A stretch of 64,000 nt of DNA from Paulinella micropora (Eukaryota; Cercozoa; Imbricatea; Euglyphida), in contig BJOX01000135.1 in the NCBI GenBank assembly GCA_009731375.1, positions 637,180 to 701,179 of the forward strand, given 5' to 3'. The notes beneath the pieces were generated by a model, which did not search any database, was not told the DNA's origin, and was given only the letters and a program-made list of their open reading frames with translations. Shown one piece after another: positions 36,201 through 44,743 of the stretch. Made by a program: the position numbers and the translations under genes. How positions within the stretch are numbered: the first letter of the stretch is position 1; each line of letters begins with the position of its first letter.

Positions 36201-37556
36201 TGCTAGCCTGCCCGGCTCGAGTCGCTGGTCACGCTGGACTCGGCAGGCCAGCTTGCGGCCAGCTCGTTGTTGGCAGCCTCCACGCCGGCCCAGACTGCCG
36301 TTCTGAGCCTGACTTCTGCAGGACAGATGGTGACCCAGAGCACTTCCACCACGGTCGTGACTTCTGGCTCTGCCGACCTGGACTTCCATGTCGGCCTATA
36401 CGCCTACCACAGACCCTAACTGGGTGATCAGCCACTCTTCCGCAAATCCAAGCCAAGAGAGCTATCATGTTTTAGACGGTTTCGGTACCAGTTTCTGGTC
36501 TAGCCTCGGTCGCTACAACGGGGACTGGAGTATTAACACGACAAACAACGCCGTTACCAACGTAGGCGGCAGCAACGTGTACGGCGAATACTTTACACTC
36601 GAGCACAAGAGGCGCCGGTATAGAATCACGAGCTTCTAGTTGAGTAACAGCGCTACTCTTAGCATTTCGACCAAAAGCTTTACGTTGGCGGGGTCGGACA
36701 ATGGCAGTACCTGGACACTGGTCTGGTCCAGTAACTTCTCTTTTACCACGACGTTACAGACCCTGAACTCAAGCGCGCCCGCTTCGACCGCGTTCTATTA
36801 CTACCACCGGTTTATTGTCACTTCGGTACATTCGAGTGCCGCGGTCGCCGTGGGGACATTTGCGCCCGTCGTTGAGTCCGAGGGCGTGTCGGCCAATGCC
36901 ACGGGCCTCACGGGTGTGGATTCGATCATGTGCGGCAAAAACACGCTGAAGCTGCCGACCGCGCTGCCCTCTGCCGGCACGGACCGCGCTCCAAATCAAC
37001 GACCTCGGCGAGTTCGAGCTGGCCACCTGGGACCGCGGCCACTGGCTGACGAGTGACACGGCCGTCAAAGTTAATAGTGCAACTAACAGGAAGATCTCAG
37101 CCGATGGCGTAGTGAGGCTGGCGCCCATATACGGCAACATCACCGTAAGCCATGCCAACGGCTTTTACGAGCTGGCAGAACACGTCCGGCATGCCCAGGA
37201 AATGGCTTATCACTGCTTCGTTCAAGTGTATCACCTCGGCCGCGGCTACCAACAACCCGCCGACCAGTGGCGCCTATTACGAAGTCTGGGTCGAAAGGAA
37301 TACAGTGAGACCGACCACTACCGGCCCACAAGGAGCAGAATTCAATTTTCATACAGCAGGGGGCTCTCATGGGCTCTTCAGCAACGCACGGTTGATCGCG
37401 CTCAGCCTGTCGGGTATCATGGAAGTGGCAGCAGGCGAATATATCTGGCTCGAGGCGTACGGCGAAACACAAACAGGTGTCAGCTGGAGCCTTGTCATGG
37501 GCGGTTCGACTGCTTATTTGAGAGGTAGAGTGACCATTACTGAGATTCCGGGCTGA
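33257..37556 (+). pseudogene. Virion fibre/adhesin-like protein with discoidin domains and TNF-like tip, disrupted
   Basis: A coherent protein of over 1,300 codons can be followed in pieces. From the ATG at 33257 come a basic head (SYKRRRLDG), a partial discoidin/F5-8C-type domain (33530-33770), a second (33775-34330), exact 150-bp (50-residue) repeats rich in Ser, Ala, Gly and Leu (34520-35190), a third discoidin domain (35205-35760), more repeats, a fourth (36388-36850), and a C-terminal jelly-roll-like part (37150-37556) resembling C1q/TNF trimeric tips. Discoidin domains bind glycans or lipids and such tips trimerise, so the natural role was probably host attachment. Breaks: in-frame TAG at 33371 and 36637, and frame changes near 33770, 34345, 35925, 36215, 36390, 37000 and 37180. 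The first appears to remove part of domain 1 by recombination between repeats. Not expressible as one protein as assembled. Confidence 0.7.
34551..35160 (+). repeat. Exact 150-bp coding repeats in fibre gene
   Basis: The phrase CAGGCAGCAC or its variant falls at 34701, 34851, 35001 and 35151, giving a constant 150-bp step. It encodes a 50-residue Ser/Gly/Ala/Leu repeat such as LSLSGAGGTSTLSAP. Confidence 0.9.
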
Positions 37557-37575
37557 TTTTTTTTTCGAGTCTGTA

Positions 37576-37591
37576 TTTTTTAATTAAAAAG
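37576..37591 (+). promoter_or_regulatory. TTTAATTAAAA motif upstream of coiled-coil gene
   Basis: TTTTTAATTAAAAAG ends three bases before the ATG at 37594, a spacing similar to poxvirus-type late promoters. Inferred from recurrence only. Confidence 0.45.
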
Positions 37592-37593
37592 AA

Positions 37594-37881
37594 ATGGACG
37601 CTTTGCAACAAGCACTAGCAGAGAACGAGAACGAGCTGGCTGCCTGCCTAGCACGCCGCCGGATTCTGGCAGTAGAACGAGAGAATTTACAGCTGCAGAT
37701 TGCACTGTGCGAAAAGGTCTGTGATTGCAAGGTGATGCGCGAGCAAGTTTAGACGCTCATCCAACAACAAGAGAAGTCAGAGGCGGCAGCAGCCGAGTCT
37801 GCCGCCCACGCGGCCATCGAGGCCGAAATGGCACTAGAAGAGACGGTCGTGGACATGCTGCCCGACACCATCAATGGCTAG
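37594..37881 (+). pseudogene. Small coiled-coil protein with internal TAG
   Basis: A 96-codon frame with one in-frame TAG at 37750. The first half reads as a Leu/Glu-rich coiled coil (LAENENELAACLARRR) with paired cysteines (CEKVCDCK). The second half is Ala/Glu-rich (EAAAAESAAHAAIEAE). Both halves share the frame, so the TAG looks like a point change rather than a gene boundary. The terminal TAG overlaps the TAG of the RNR small subunit on the other strand through a shared CTAG. It is preceded by a TTTAATTAAAA motif. Possibly a fibre chaperone or virion protein; no family recognised. Confidence 0.5.
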
Positions 37882-38906
37882 AAGTCTTTGTCTAGGCCCC
37901 ATTCCGGCTCCTTGGCCGGCGCCCGCGCGTACTCGCTCACTCTTTTCTCGAAAAAGTTGGTCTTGCCTACCACGCCTAGCTGCTCCATGAAGGGCAGCGG
38001 ACACTTGGCCACTCCGTACAGCTTTTCGCTCAGGCCCAAGTTCTGCAGCAGGCCGTCCGCCACGAACTCCACATAGCGCTCCATCAGCGTCGCGTTCAGG
38101 CCTAGCAAGGCCACCGGCAGCGACTCGCTTATGAACCTCCGTTCGACCTCGACACAGCCCGCCACGATCTGGAAAATGCGCGACATCTGCAACTTGTTCG
38201 ACACGTGGTGCTTGTACAAGTGGCACGCGAACAGGCCGTGCTGCGTCTCGTCCCGCGCAATAAACTCGTTGCTGGTGCACAGGCCTTGTAGCAGGCCCGG
38301 GTGCTTTTGTTTCAGCCAAAAGATGGAGGCGAAAGAAAAGGCAAACTGGATAAGCTCAACACAAGCAAACGCCACCAGGCGCTCGGCAAACGAAGACCGG
38401 GCCGGGCTGAGCCACTGCAGCGCCCACTTTGCCTTCTGTGAGACGGTCGGGACCTGCGTGATCGCATTGAACAGCTTGTCCTTCTCTTGCTGGTCGCTGA
38501 TGATCGTGTCGATCAACAGGCTGTAGGTCCGCGAGTGTTCGGCCTCGTTAAAGATCTGGTAAGAATAAAAAATTCTCGCTTCGGAATATTGCACTTCGGC
38601 CAAAAAATGAGCGGCGAGGTTCTCTTGAATGATGCCGTCGCTCGAGGCGAAAAAGCCAAGCACCATCTTAATAAAATGCTGCTCGTCCGCACTCCGTTTC
38701 TTGAAATCGGCCTGTTCCCGGCTCAGGTCTAGCTCATCTGCTGTCCAGAACGACCGCAAGGAAGCTTCATAGAATGAATACAGGTCCGGACGCCGTATCG
38801 GGAAGAGACAAAATCGCGATTCTTCCGGCACGAGCAGTTTTTCTTCAGTATCCATTCGTTTAGCTGCCGGTTGTCCAGCTTCAGCAAGGCCATACCTCTT
38901 TTTCAT
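37878..38906 (-). CDS. Ribonucleotide reductase class I small subunit (R2)
   Basis: A 342-residue intact protein supplying the diiron-tyrosyl radical for conversion of ribonucleotides to deoxyribonucleotides. All six metal ligands are visible: Asp in TADELDLS, Glu and His in NEAEHSRTY (with the radical Tyr), Glu in ACVELIQF, and Glu and His in RDETQH. The family signatures FFASSDGI and KTNFFEKRVSEY and the C-terminus WGLDKDF, which docks on the large subunit, are present. ATG at 38906 is used; an upstream reading to 39056 overlaps the divergent gene and lacks homology. The partner large subunit is at 59652. It ends in TAG, a strong argument that TAG is a normal stop here. The intact frame contrasts with its decayed neighbours. 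Confidence 0.95.
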   Translation of the reverse strand: MKKRYGLAEAGQPAAKRMDTEEKLLVPEESRFCLFPIRRPDLYSFYEASLRSFWTADELDLSREQADFKKRSADEQHFIKMVLGFFASSDGIIQENLAAHFLAEVQYSEARIFYSYQIFNEAEHSRTYSLLIDTIISDQQEKDKLFNAITQVPTVSQKAKWALQWLSPARSSFAERLVAFACVELIQFAFSFASIFWLKQKHPGLLQGLCTSNEFIARDETQHGLFACHLYKHHVSNKLQMSRIFQIVAGCVEVERRFISESLPVALLGLNATLMERYVEFVADGLLQNLGLSEKLYGVAKCPLPFMEQLGVVGKTNFFEKRVSEYARAPAKEPEWGLDKDF

Positions 38907-38964
38907 ACTAAAAGGGGAAAGAGGATATATTTTTTTCTTATCGGCACAACAGAAAAAAGAAATC

Positions 38965-39312
38965 ATGTTGCAAAGACGTAAGACCGAACAACGGCTGATG
39001 CCCTCGTCGCAAGAGTCCATCACCGTAACCTCGCACGAGCTCGCACTCGAGCTCAAGCGCAGCTACAGCGACTTCAGCTGGCAGTCAGTGCCGCAGCTCA
39101 TTGTTCACAGGGTCAAATATTTGGCACTCTATACTAATCATACTGGAGAGGAGAAGAAGCAGATCCTAATTTCAGTCCTTGTGGACTTGTGTCCCGACGA
39201 CAACGTGGACAAGCTGATCCCGCCCGTGGTCGATGTCATCTGGGAGCTCGTGAAGGCCGCCCTCGCTTCCAACTGCTGCGAGCTGTGTCCCAAGGTCTGC
39301 ACGGTCATGTAG
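38965..39312 (+). CDS. Small helical protein, unknown
   Basis: 115 residues from an ATG at 38965, divergent from the R2 gene across a 58-bp A/T-rich spacer. The protein is mostly helical, with the phrase DKLIPPVVDVIWELVKAAL followed by a cysteine cluster (CCELCPKVC). Small proteins with a comparable IPxxIDxI segment occur in nucleocytoplasmic and polinton-like viruses, but I cannot name the family firmly. The 3' end overlaps the tail of the convergent SLATT-like gene by up to 175 bp, so one of the two ends is probably wrong. Confidence 0.55.
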   Translation: MLQRRKTEQRLMPSSQESITVTSHELALELKRSYSDFSWQSVPQLIVHRVKYLALYTNHTGEEKKQILISVLVDLCPDDNVDKLIPPVVDVIWELVKAALASNCCELCPKVCTVM

Positions 39313-39977
39313 GCATCGGGATCAAGTGCCTGCCCAGCGTCACGGGCGTGCCATGGTGGATCCTGACCGGGTCGCCGCTCGTTACCATCTGCGCGCGCTT
39401 TGGCCAGCTTCTCGCGGTCCAGGCGGTGCGCCCACAACACCGGGCCCGGTATGACATGCTCGTTCGAACGTACTTTCTCGAGTGCCATGGTAATCTTGAC
39501 CAGCAGCACGTCCGCTGCTAATCTAAAGCGCCTCTTCTTGGCCATCTCGACAGACAGCTCGTTCTTGACCATCTTAAAAAGGATCTCGCAGGAGAAGTGG
39601 CGCTCCGCCTTTTGCCCAAAGTTGAAAAAGCTATTGGTGCCCGAGATGATGGCTACCAAGATTAAACATGTGACGCTGACCCAATCGTAGCCCGTCCGGC
39701 CTGCTCCGCACGCCTTGAAGCCGAAATTTCCCACGATAATCGAACAGATCGCCGGCACAATAGTGGCCAGCAAGCCAAACAACAAAAAACGGTTGTAGTA
39801 GTAGTAGCCGGCCGAGTTGTTCAGGCGCGCGTGCAGCGCGCATTCGTCCACTACACTGGCAAAGTAGGACTCGTGCCTCGAAGACCACTTCTCTTCCTCT
39901 CGCTTGACGTCGCTGTCGTCCGAATCATGATTCTCGCTCGACTGCGACCGCATCGCCAGGATTTTATCCTCGTCCAT
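39138..39977 (-). CDS. SLATT/DUF4231-like two-TM membrane protein
   Basis: From the ATG at 39977 (upstream TTG rejected) comes an acidic-basic lead, then a region KWSSRHESYFASVV, two hydrophobic helices (FLLFGLLATIVPAICSIIVG and WVSVTCLILVAIISG), then NSFFNFGQKAERHFS and a long basic helix. This order matches the SLATT/DUF4231 class of two-helix membrane proteins found in bacteria, phages and large DNA viruses, whose role is unclear but sometimes linked to pore formation. The last 60 codons overlap the convergent gene at 38965-39312 and may not be real; a frame change near 39450 is possible. Confidence 0.6.
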   Translation of the reverse strand: MDEDKILAMRSQSSENHDSDDSDVKREEEKWSSRHESYFASVVDECALHARLNNSAGYYYYNRFLLFGLLATIVPAICSIIVGNFGFKACGAGRTGYDWVSVTCLILVAIISGTNSFFNFGQKAERHFSCEILFKMVKNELSVEMAKKRRFRLAADVLLVKITMALEKVRSNEHVIPGPVLWAHRLDREKLAKARADGNERRPGQDPPWHARDAGQALDPDAYMTVQTLGHSSQQLEARAAFTSSQMTSTTGGISLSTLSSGHKSTRTEIRICFFSSPV

Positions 39978-40045
39978 CTTTCTTTTTAACTGCGGCCACA
40001 AGATTTAAAAAAAAATGTGCGATTGCTGGGCTGGCGGCCACTCTA

Positions 40046-40876
40046 TCAGCAACCGGCTTTCGACAGCAGCATCTCCCAGTCCGCCCCATTCAAGGCCACC
40101 TTGTCCCTGGTGTCAGGATTGCACACCTGCAGGTGCAAGTACTTCGTCAGCGTCTGAAACACCACGTACTGGTCGTGCCGGTCCTGCGCCGAAGACTGGT
40201 AGACCCCTGCGGATGCGAGGAAAGGAATGATCAGGCTGCCCGACTGCACTTTCGTGCCGCGCGAGACCGCGCCCGTCAGAGACACCTCCTCGTAGTTGCC
40301 GCCAGTCGAGTAGGCCAGACTTGAGCATTCCTTGATCTTGATGCCTAGCGAAGTCGGCAGGCCTAACGCCACGACTTGTGGCAAGACGGTGGCCTGGCCT
40401 GGCGTTAGTGCGAAGAGCTCGTTCTGGGCCGAAGTTGGGAAGCCTAGCACTGCGTGCGCGCTGTCGTCGCCGCTCTTGCTGTAGATGTTGAACTCTGCTC
40501 CTTCGGACAGCGTGAACTGCAGCTTGAGCTTGGTGTCGAGATAAACCACTCCGATCGTCTGTCCTACCTGTACAAATCCTTCGTTGATTAAAAGCGACTG
40601 CAGCGCGTCGGCCAGGGTCTCCCCTCTATAATTTTGCGACGGGATCGTGATAGTCACATCGCCCGTGGCAGTCGAGTTCAAGTAAAGCTTGTTGTTCTTG
40701 GAATTGATGTTGTACGTCGCGTTCGGGATCGTCGCCCAAATTAACTTGTATTTGCCTTGGATCGCTTCCGACAGCGACAGCCGGAACTCGGCCGAATCGC
40801 CCGCCCCTTGCACCCGGTCGCGGTCTTTCGATCGGACCAGGATGTTCATCTCCGTAATGTTGCGCAGGCCGCTCAT
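40046..40876 (-). CDS. Penton-like minor capsid protein (single jelly roll)
   Basis: 276 residues, intact, ending in tandem TGA TAG. The N-terminal phrase SAEFRLSLSEAIQGKYKL, then WATIPNATYNINSKNN and the later ETLADALQSLL and FNIYSKSG...HAVLGFP follow the layout of penton-base-like minor capsid proteins of polintons and polinton-like viruses, which seal capsid vertices. Divergent from the virion-protein gene at 40930 across 53 bp, suggesting joint late expression. Alternative: another single-jelly-roll virion protein. Confidence 0.65.
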   Translation of the reverse strand: MSGLRNITEMNILVRSKDRDRVQGAGDSAEFRLSLSEAIQGKYKLIWATIPNATYNINSKNNKLYLNSTATGDVTITIPSQNYRGETLADALQSLLINEGFVQVGQTIGVVYLDTKLKLQFTLSEGAEFNIYSKSGDDSAHAVLGFPTSAQNELFALTPGQATVLPQVVALGLPTSLGIKIKECSSLAYSTGGNYEEVSLTGAVSRGTKVQSGSLIIPFLASAGVYQSSAQDRHDQYVVFQTLTKYLHLQVCNPDTRDKVALNGADWEMLLSKAGC

Positions 40877-40929
40877 GTCTGGAAAAAAAATTAAATGTTG
40901 TCACTAGTGTAGTGCAAGAGGAAAAAAAT

Positions 40930-42107
40930 ATGTTGACGCTCAGCGGCAACAAGCGCTTGCGCCTGGAGGATGTGGTCGAGACCAAACCGCTGCTTAGCAT
41001 GGTCACGGCCTTTGGCGAGCACAAGGTCGCGGAGTCTACCCCGCTAGTGCAGGAGACTTTCCCTTACACTGGAACCCTGAACTCGCGCAAGTTCGCGACC
41101 TCTGGCTCCGTGACCACCGCCGCCGGTCTGTTGTCGCTCAGCGGCGCAGCGCAGGCCGAGACGCTCCGTCGCTGCAAGTACCGCGCGGGGCAAGGGCTCG
41201 TCTGCCGCTTCACGGCGCTGTTCCCTGCCACGCCCAACGTGGCTAATTCGGCCATGGCCGGCCTAGGAGACGACAACAACGGCTTCTTCTTTGTGCAGGA
41301 CCAGACACGAACCAACAGGCTGCGGATCTTGCACCGCTACGCGACTGTCGACACTTACATCGACCAGAAAGACTGGAACCTCAACAGCTGCCTGGGCGGC
41401 GACGACGACATGGACCGCAAGGACTGGGCCAAGGGCAACATTTTTCAGATCCAGATGCAGTACCTAGGATTTGGGGCCGTCACGTTCTCGGTCGAGAGGC
41501 AGTCGGACGGGGTGCTAGTGCCCGTGCATCGAATCCAGTACGCTGGCGCCAACACGACGCCTTCGCTCAGCAATGCCAGTTTGCCGTTCAGGCTCAAGAC
41601 CACCGGCGCGGGTGGTCTGGTGCGCACTGCCAGTGTCGGCGTCCTGGTCGAAGGTCCCGTGAGGCAACTGTGCCTCAGTTTTGCGCGCACGAACGTTCAG
41701 ACTATCGGCACGACCGAAAGTACCGTGCTGGTGATCCGCAATAAGAGCTTGATCGGCGCCCTCGCAAACAACGACCTGCTGTTCCCGACCCTGTTGACCG
41801 CTACGGCAGTCTCTGGCAGCAAGCCCGTGATCTTGCGAGTGCTCACGCAAGCCACGTTCGGCAGCGCGCCGACCTACGCGAACCACGACGCGGCCTCTAA
41901 CACTGAGTACTCCGCTTGGTCACTGTGTCTAGTGGCAATGCGGTGGCCGCGTGCGACGTATCGGCCACGGGCTCGGCGTCGGCCAGTCTCGACCTAAGTC
42001 GACTCAACATCGCAGTCGGGCCAGGAGAAGTGCTCTGCATTGCGGCCAGCACTACTTCCGGGTCGGCGGACGTGCACCTGAGCCTGAGCTGGTTCGAAGA
42101 CGTATGA
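40930..42107 (+). pseudogene. Virion structural protein, one frameshift
   Basis: ATG at 40930. A beta-rich protein of about 390 codons, open to about 41910, where the frame shifts; the tail in the new frame runs to TGA at 42105-42107. The central region (GNIFQIQMQYLGFGAVTFSV, then VPVHRIQYAG and LPFRLKTTG) resembles a domain seen in phage and marine-virus virion proteins with a YxWLGxGxVxFGxV core. N-terminal NKRLRLEDV is a basic entry segment. Located among capsid genes. The precise role (spike, tail or coat) is not known. Confidence 0.55.
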
Positions 42108-42126
42108 AAAAAAGAAAGTTCGTCTT

Positions 42127-42138
42127 CTAATTAAAAAC
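42127..42138 (+). promoter_or_regulatory. TAATTAAAA motif upstream of resolvase
   Basis: CTAATTAAAAAC sits 21 bases before the ATG at 42160. Confidence 0.45.
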
Positions 42139-42159
42139 AAGAAAAGGGATGAGAAGGAA

Positions 42160-42798
42160 ATGAAAAAAGTGGTGTCAATAGATCCAAGGCTGAGAAACCT
42201 TGGAGCGGTTGTGCTCGCCAACGCCTTATCAGTCACTTATGCCAACGTTCTGGACATAGCCAGACAAACGGACACTGACTCGTTCAAAACAAAATCGCTG
42301 TCAGCATGCTTGCACGCGATCGATGAACTGTACAACGCCGACATCTGTGTTATTGAGGATCAAGTGTTTGGGAGAGGGAACACAAACACCGACAACCTAT
42401 TAATTCACGCGGCAGCCGGAGCAACGATGCTGGCACTCGGTGCCAAGGAGTTACTTTACTACCAGAGCTCATTCAAGTTCAGCTGCTTCTTCTCGCTTAC
42501 GCCGACTATATCCGGACGAGTTAAAGGGAAATACAAAATTCAGTCTAAAGTATTGGCACAAAACCTCGTAGAAAGTTTTAATGTAACTGGTCAGACTAAA
42601 TGCCTCAGCGAAAACGACCACCTCTCGGACGCCTTCGGTTTAGCGTTTGCTGCGCTTGTTAAAGGGAACGTATCAATGCGGGGCGTCCAGCAGGGAGTGC
42701 CTCGCTCGCTGCCTGTGCTGATCCCTGTTGGGCTGCAGCGGGAGAAGGAGCAGGAGCAGCCGCCTTCTGTTTTTGCGCATTCAATTACTCGGAGATGA
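42160..42798 (+). CDS. RuvC-like Holliday junction resolvase (poxvirus A22 type)
   Basis: 212 residues, intact. The RNase H-fold motifs of the RuvC/A22 family are visible: first Asp in VVSIDPRLRNLG (residue 7), Glu in ICVIEDQVFGRG (about 66), and the C-terminal acidic cluster ENDHLSDAFGLAFAAL (about 150-165). These enzymes cut four-way junctions and resolve concatemers in poxviruses and other nucleocytoplasmic viruses. The C-terminal tail after residue 170 is basic and low complexity. It overlaps the convergent HMG-like gene by 14 bp. A resolvase fits a linear genome with inverted ends, such as the palindrome near 55.3 kb suggests. Confidence 0.8.
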   Translation: MKKVVSIDPRLRNLGAVVLANALSVTYANVLDIARQTDTDSFKTKSLSACLHAIDELYNADICVIEDQVFGRGNTNTDNLLIHAAAGATMLALGAKELLYYQSSFKFSCFFSLTPTISGRVKGKYKIQSKVLAQNLVESFNVTGQTKCLSENDHLSDAFGLAFAALVKGNVSMRGVQQGVPRSLPVLIPVGLQREKEQEQPPSVFAHSITRR

Positions 42799-42952
42799 CC
42801 TTCATCCTCATCTTGTGCTCAAGTGCGCGAATCTCGGGGTCCTGCATCTTTGACTTGAAGAATTCGTTGTAGGCCGAAGGAGCTCTGGGTTTGCGCTCGG
42901 GCTTGGCAGGAGCAGCAGCGGTGGCTTGTCCACAAGTTTGACAAGAAGACAT
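42785..42952 (-). CDS. 55-residue YABBY/HMG-like protein with zinc-knuckle start
   Basis: Starts MSSCQTCGQ (a CxxC pair) and continues through an Ala/Pro/Lys linker to RAPSAYNEFFKSKM and a charged helix ending in TAA. The PSAYNxF motif is characteristic of HMG-box/YABBY-type DNA-binding segments, and short versions occur in many nucleocytoplasmic viruses, where they may be transcription or chromatin factors. The 3' end overlaps the resolvase by 14 bp. Upstream is a short spacer before the nuclease stop. Confidence 0.6.
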   Translation of the reverse strand: MSSCQTCGQATAAAPAKPERKPRAPSAYNEFFKSKMQDPEIRALEHKMRMKVISE

Positions 42953-42976
42953 CTTTAGTTTGCATTTGTCCTTTGG

Positions 42977-44185
42977 TTAGATAAGAGCGAAAGAAGATTT
43001 TTTTAAATCAGTAAACTCGTTTAAAACTGTATTGACATCTGCCAGCGGCTTGTGCCGGATCTTTTCAAATTCGCGCTCCCATATATAACACAGTTTGAAA
43101 CCAGCCGGCATCGAGTCCTGGATGGAAGCAAGGCGCAGCATCGTTTCCTTGTACAGTACGCTGTTGAGCCGCTTGAGCGTGGGCGAACGCTCGTTGTGTT
43201 TCGGGTGCTCGGGCGGATAGCAGTGCCATGCGTTGCCCATGAATTCAAACCCCACGTTGCGCTCCTCATCGTAGCCGTCAAGACGATACTTGCGTGGTCC
43301 AGGCACCTTGAACTCGCTACCCGTTGTCTCCTCCTCGCCACGACAAAAATGCACGTGCTGGATGTCCCATCCTTGTTCTTCGAGCCTGTCCCATGCCAGG
43401 CATGCGACAACGGACGCTCCCACTTTCGGCCTGGGGATGAGACCTCGTAAAAACGCATGGCGCGCACAGAGCTTGTTTGGTTTACCGCTCTTGTCTTTGA
43501 AATGTGCGTCAATCTTGTCGTCCTCGGGACAGTCGATGCACTGCTTCTGTACGACGTACGTGCCCCTGGCTTCGGCGTGCTAGGCACATAATCTGTTGTG
43601 CCTGCCTTGTTCGTCCTTGTAAGCAGAGCCGCGCTTGTTGTTGGCAGGACAGTCATCGCATGGACGCCGAACTGTGTGAGTGCTTCTATACCTGGCGTGA
43701 GCTGCGCACAGCTTATTAGGATGTCCATGCTCGTCGTCGTAGTGTGCGTCTAGCACCGCCCCCTCTGGGCAGTCAACACAAGGCCTTTGTACGCGGTATG
43801 TACCCCTTGCTCGTGCATGAGCGGCACAGAGCTTGTTGTGGCGGCCTGACTCGTCTTTGCAGCTCGCTTCGAGCTTGGCGTCTGTAGGGCACTCGATGCA
43901 CGGGGTCTTCTTTGCGTACGTGTTTTTAGCCCTGGCGTGTGTGGCACATAGTTTGTTGGGGCGACCATTCTCGTCTCTGTAATGCGCGCTAATCTCTGTC
44001 CCTTCAGGGCAGTCGGTGCAAGGCATCTGTACAACGTACGTGCCTCTGGTCTTAGCGTGTACAGTGCATAGCCTGTACTTGGCGCCCGTTTCTTCTTTGT
44101 ATCTCGCGTGTTTTTTGGCGTCCGGCGAGCAGTCGCGGCAAAGTGGTCTGTATGTCTTGGTCTTCTTCTTTGGTGGTTCGCTCAT
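42977..44185 (-). pseudogene. Cys/His-repeat protein fused to a VSR/PD-(D/E)XK-like nuclease, internal TAG
   Basis: One frame of 403 codons from the ATG at 44185 to TAA, broken only by TAG at 43580. The N-terminal 240 residues are six repeats of about 39 residues with pattern CxxC-x18-LCxxHA (e.g. CIECPTDAKLEA, KLCAAHARARGTY), resembling EsV-1-7 cysteine repeats. The C-terminal 150 residues contain RKYRLDGYDEERNVGFEFMG then NAWHCYPPEH and KLCYIWEREFEKI, matching the D...ExxG..WH layout of VSR-type nucleases. The TAG lies in repeat 5 where the other repeats have Ala, Thr or Val. Likely a DNA-binding endonuclease for recombination or selfish cutting. Without readthrough it would yield only the repeats. 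Confidence 0.6.
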
Positions 44186-44564
44186 GTTTGTATTATGACA
44201 GTGTCACGGCCGCGACCGTTTCTTTTTTTAAAACATTGTTTGAAATCGAGATTTGAAATTAAAAAACTCGGCCGGGCCGGGCTCATTTTTAGACTATCCA
44301 TTTTCGCAAGCAGGCTTTTGCGTGAAATTTTGTGACCCGACAAATCTGTCCGTTTTCGCCAAATTAAGTCAGAAAAAAATGGGTGGTGTATAGCTGCAGC
44401 TGCACTGGTGCAGCTGGATCCCTTTTTGCCGTGACCGGTGGCAGGGGTGGGCCGCCCGAGAAAGTTCCCGGGGAAATCACAAAACCTCATCCGCGGGGTC
44501 TCACGATTTGCCGCGAAATCACGAACTGTCATTCTTAATAGTTCGTGATTTCCCTTTTCTTCTC
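44186..44564. other. Viral spacer without gene
   Basis: Contains phrases CCGCGAAATCACG, CCCGGGGAAATCAC and CCGTTTTCGCCAAATT akin to the motifs at 31.5 kb, and a perfect hairpin at 44515-44552. Confidence 0.6.
44515..44552 (-). terminator. Perfect 13-bp hairpin
   Basis: GAAATCACGAACT (44515-44527) pairs exactly with AGTTCGTGATTTC (44540-44552) around a 12-base loop. It lies 12 bases past the stop of the 42-residue membrane gene, where mimivirus-like and virophage-like viruses place hairpin polyadenylation signals. Confidence 0.6.
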
Positions 44565-44693
44565 TCACACGTCCGGGCCGGCCGGTGCTCCTACTCTTTC
44601 GTCCGGACACCTCACTGGAAAGTACAGGATAATAACACATCCAGCCACTCCGATCACTAAGACAGCGATGATTGCCACTACGAGCAGTTCCAT
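44565..44693 (-). CDS. 42-residue single-TM protein
   Basis: From ATG at 44693: MELLVVAIIAVLVIGVAGCV continues to a short hydrophobic stretch ending in IILYFPV, then a 15-residue polar tail to TGA. One N-terminal transmembrane helix. It follows the capsid gene (stop at 44744) on the same strand by 50 bp and is followed by the hairpin. Possibly a small virion membrane protein. No named family. Confidence 0.55.
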   Translation of the reverse strand: MELLVVAIIAVLVIGVAGCVIILYFPVRCPDERVGAPAGPDV

Positions 44694-44743
44694 TTTTCAC
44701 TTTGCTCTCTTTAATAATTAGAGTACATAAAATCTATATTTCC

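Noticed and set aside
38907-39056. N-terminal extension of R2
   Set aside because: It overlaps the divergent gene starting at 38965 and has no family similarity; ATG at 38906 gives a normal-length R2.
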